The translations under genes were made by a program, and so were the position numbers. From NCBI GenBank assembly GCA_030589835.1, contig JAUUZS010000163.1, forward strand, positions 1 through 8,445: 8,445 nt of DNA. Direction: 5' to 3'. The notes under the pieces were generated by a model. The model was not told the origin of the DNA, ran no database searches, and saw only the letters and a list, made by a program, of their open reading frames with translations. Below, piece after piece: positions 6,820 to 8,445 of the stretch (its first letter is position 1; every line of letters begins with the position of its first letter). The DNA comes from Cyclobacteriaceae bacterium (GTDB lineage: Bacteria > Bacteroidota > Bacteroidia > Cytophagales > Cyclobacteriaceae).

Positions 6820-8445
6820 ATGAAGAAATTAATAGTATTATTTTTATGTATAGGACTGAGTGCCTCTGCATTTGCTGACGAAGGTATGTGGTTGCCATTG
6901 CATATCGACCGTTTAAACCAGGTCGATATGGAAAAAATGGGTCTTCAATTAACCGCTGATGAAATTTATAGTATCAATCATTCTTCTCTGAAAGATGCGA
7001 TAGTTAATATGGGAGGAGGATTCTGTACTGGAGAGATTATATCAAACGAAGGTTTATTACTTACCAACCACCATTGTGGGTATAGTTTTATTCAAAAACA
7101 CAGCACGGTAGAGAATGATATCCTTACCAATGGTTTTTGGGCGCAATCCAATAGAGATGAAAAACCAAATGAAGGGCTCTTTGTGCAGTTCCTGGTTCGG
7201 ATAGAAGATGTTACGGATAAGGTGCTAAAAAAAGTATCTAATAAAATATCTGAAGGTGAAAGAGCAGAAATTATTGATGAGGTTATTGCTGAGATAACTG
7301 CTGAGGCAAAAGGAGATACGCATTATGATGTGAAAGTAAAATCATTTTATGAGGGAAATGAATTTTATCTATTTGTATATGAATCCTTTCATGATGTAAG
7401 ATTAGTGGGGGCGCCACCAGAATCGATTGGTAAATTTGGGGGAGATACGGACAACTGGATGTGGCCAAGACATACCGGTGATTTTTCATTGTTTAGAGTG
7501 TATAGCGGGCCTGATGGTAAGCCAGCAAAATATTCCCCGGAAAACATTCCGTTAAAGCCCAAGCATCATTTACCCATTTCACTTGATGGTGTGCAAGAAA
7601 ATGACTTTGCCATGATATTTGGATATCCCGGATCAACTAACCGTTACCTGACGTCTTTTGGAGTAGATCTGGCTATTGAGGAAACCAACCCTTCAAGAGT
7701 AAAAATACGAGGAAAAAAGCTTGAGATCATGAAAGAAGGCATGGACGCGGATCCTGCCGTCAGATTGGCTTATGCGTCTAAATATGCTGGAGTTAGCAAT
7801 TATTGGAAATATTTTATAGGGCAAACAAATGGCTTGAAAAATCTTGATGTTTATGGAAAAAAGGTGGCCATAGAAAAAGAATTGAGTGCCTGGATAGAAT
7901 CCAAAAAATCGAGAACAAAAAAATATGGTGATCCTATAGCTGATATCGGAGAAGCGTACAAGGAGGTAAAAAAATATAACCTTCCTTTCTATTATCATTT
8001 TGAGGCCGGTTTTGGAATTGAGTTTGTAAAGTCTGGTTACAAGATGAGCGGCTTGATCAAAGCACTAAAAGATGAAGAAAAAGATAAGGAAGCTATGGAG
8101 GCAAGCATCAATAAATATAGAGGAGTTGCTGAAAGTTTCTTCAAGGATTATAATGCAGATATTGATAAAAAGGTGCTTATAGCTATGATGAAATTTATGA
8201 TGGATGATGTTGATGCTGGATTTATTCCTGAAGTACTTATTGCGGTAAACCTGAACTCAGATGGTGCCAAGTCACTGTTTACAGATTTTAAGGCCTCAAA
8301 AAATGAAGATTATCACGCATTTGCCAATTATATGTTTTCTCATTCTATCCTGGTGGATGAAGACAAATTGAAAGCTTTTTATAAAGATCCAAAAGCTGAA
8401 ATTCTTGAAAATGACCCCGGGTACATTTTTGCAAATGCCATGTAC
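6820..8445 (+). CDS. S46 family dipeptidyl-peptidase (DPP7/DPP11-like), 3' end cut off by the window
   Basis: This is an exported serine exopeptidase that removes dipeptides from the N-terminus of oligopeptides, supporting peptide nutrition. The frame runs without a stop from ATG 6820 to the last base (542 codons). A signal peptide is clear: KK at 2-3, a hydrophobic core, and cleavage probably after AFA (17-19), so the mature protein starts DEGMW, as usual in this family. The chymotrypsin-fold half shows LLTNHHCGY with the catalytic histidine at H85, GGDTDNWMWPRHTGDF with the N-terminus-binding pair N212-W213 and the catalytic aspartate D221, and SNYWK at 326-330. A mostly helical region occupies about 340-530. 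Family members are about 700-720 residues, so the catalytic serine and the residue that separates DPP7 from acidic-specific DPP11 lie beyond the window. GGAAG at 6810-6814 may be a weak ribosome-binding site. Confidence 0.95.
   Translation, partial: MKKLIVLFLCIGLSASAFADEGMWLPLHIDRLNQVDMEKMGLQLTADEIYSINHSSLKDAIVNMGGGFCTGEIISNEGLLLTNHHCGYSFIQKHSTVENDILTNGFWAQSNRDEKPNEGLFVQFLVRIEDVTDKVLKKVSNKISEGERAEIIDEVIAEITAEAKGDTHYDVKVKSFYEGNEFYLFVYESFHDVRLVGAPPESIGKFGGDTDNWMWPRHTGDFSLFRVYSGPDGKPAKYSPENIPLKPKHHLPISLDGVQENDFAMIFGYPGSTNRYLTSFGVDLAIEETNPSRVKIRGKKLEIMKEGMDADPAVRLAYASKYAGVSNYWKYFIGQTNGLKNLDVYGKKVAIEKELSAWIESKKSRTKKYGDPIADIGEAYKEVKKYNLPFYYHFEAGFGIEFVKSGYKMSGLIKALKDEEKDKEAMEASINKYRGVAESFFKDYNADIDKKVLIAMMKFMMDDVDAGFIPEVLIAVNLNSDGAKSLFTDFKASKNEDYHAFANYMFSHSILVDEDKLKAFYKDPKAEILENDPGYIFANAMY

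Noticed and set aside
7283..7998. Two minus-strand frames of 68 and 101 codons near the right end
   Set aside because: They lie antisense to the S46 peptidase frame, which is continuous and carries family motifs; their translations are hydrophobic and aromatic with no recognisable domain.

Overview
The window looks like ordinary chromosomal core sequence from a member of the Bacteroidota, with moderately low GC. The evidence for this is: the fabF-rnc pair, a Bacteroidota-style long glutamine-dependent NadE, an Lgt followed by an Omp85-type outer membrane protein, an S46 dipeptidyl-peptidase (a family typical of this phylum), weak or absent Shine-Dalgarno sequences at most starts, and two matches to the Bacteroidota -7 promoter box TAnnTTTG. 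I cannot assign a genus. I see no mobile element, CRISPR array, tRNA, rRNA or phage gene.

Layout, all on the + strand: (1) fabF (12-1262) and rnc (1274-2011) are 11 bases apart and probably share a transcript; acpP may lie just left of the window, as is common in bacteria. (2) A 126-base gap holds a candidate hairpin terminator and a TATCTTTG promoter box ahead of nadE (2138-4009). (3) lgt (4063-5235) follows after 53 bases with no clear promoter, so it may be cotranscribed with nadE, and it ends in a good candidate hairpin terminator. (4) A compact single-POTRA Omp85-like outer membrane protein (5325-6764) begins at a TTG codon. (5) A TAATTTTG promoter box begins right after its stop codon and precedes an S46 dipeptidyl-peptidase gene (6820-8445), which is open to the right edge and lacks roughly its last quarter.

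Functionally the block mixes housekeeping (fatty-acid elongation, dsRNA processing, NAD synthesis) with envelope functions (lipoprotein diacylglyceryl transfer, an outer membrane barrel of the protein-assembly superfamily, and an exported exopeptidase). No single pathway ties them together; only fabF-rnc and possibly nadE-lgt look like transcription units.

The points most worth a second look are the start of rnc, where a perfect Shine-Dalgarno plus ATG lies out of frame with the gene and is followed by an exact U UUU UUA slippery heptamer; the parallel situation at the Omp85 gene, where an ATG would also come into frame with one extra base; and an Lgt with an unusually long insert in its periplasmic region. 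I found no convincing undescribed system.
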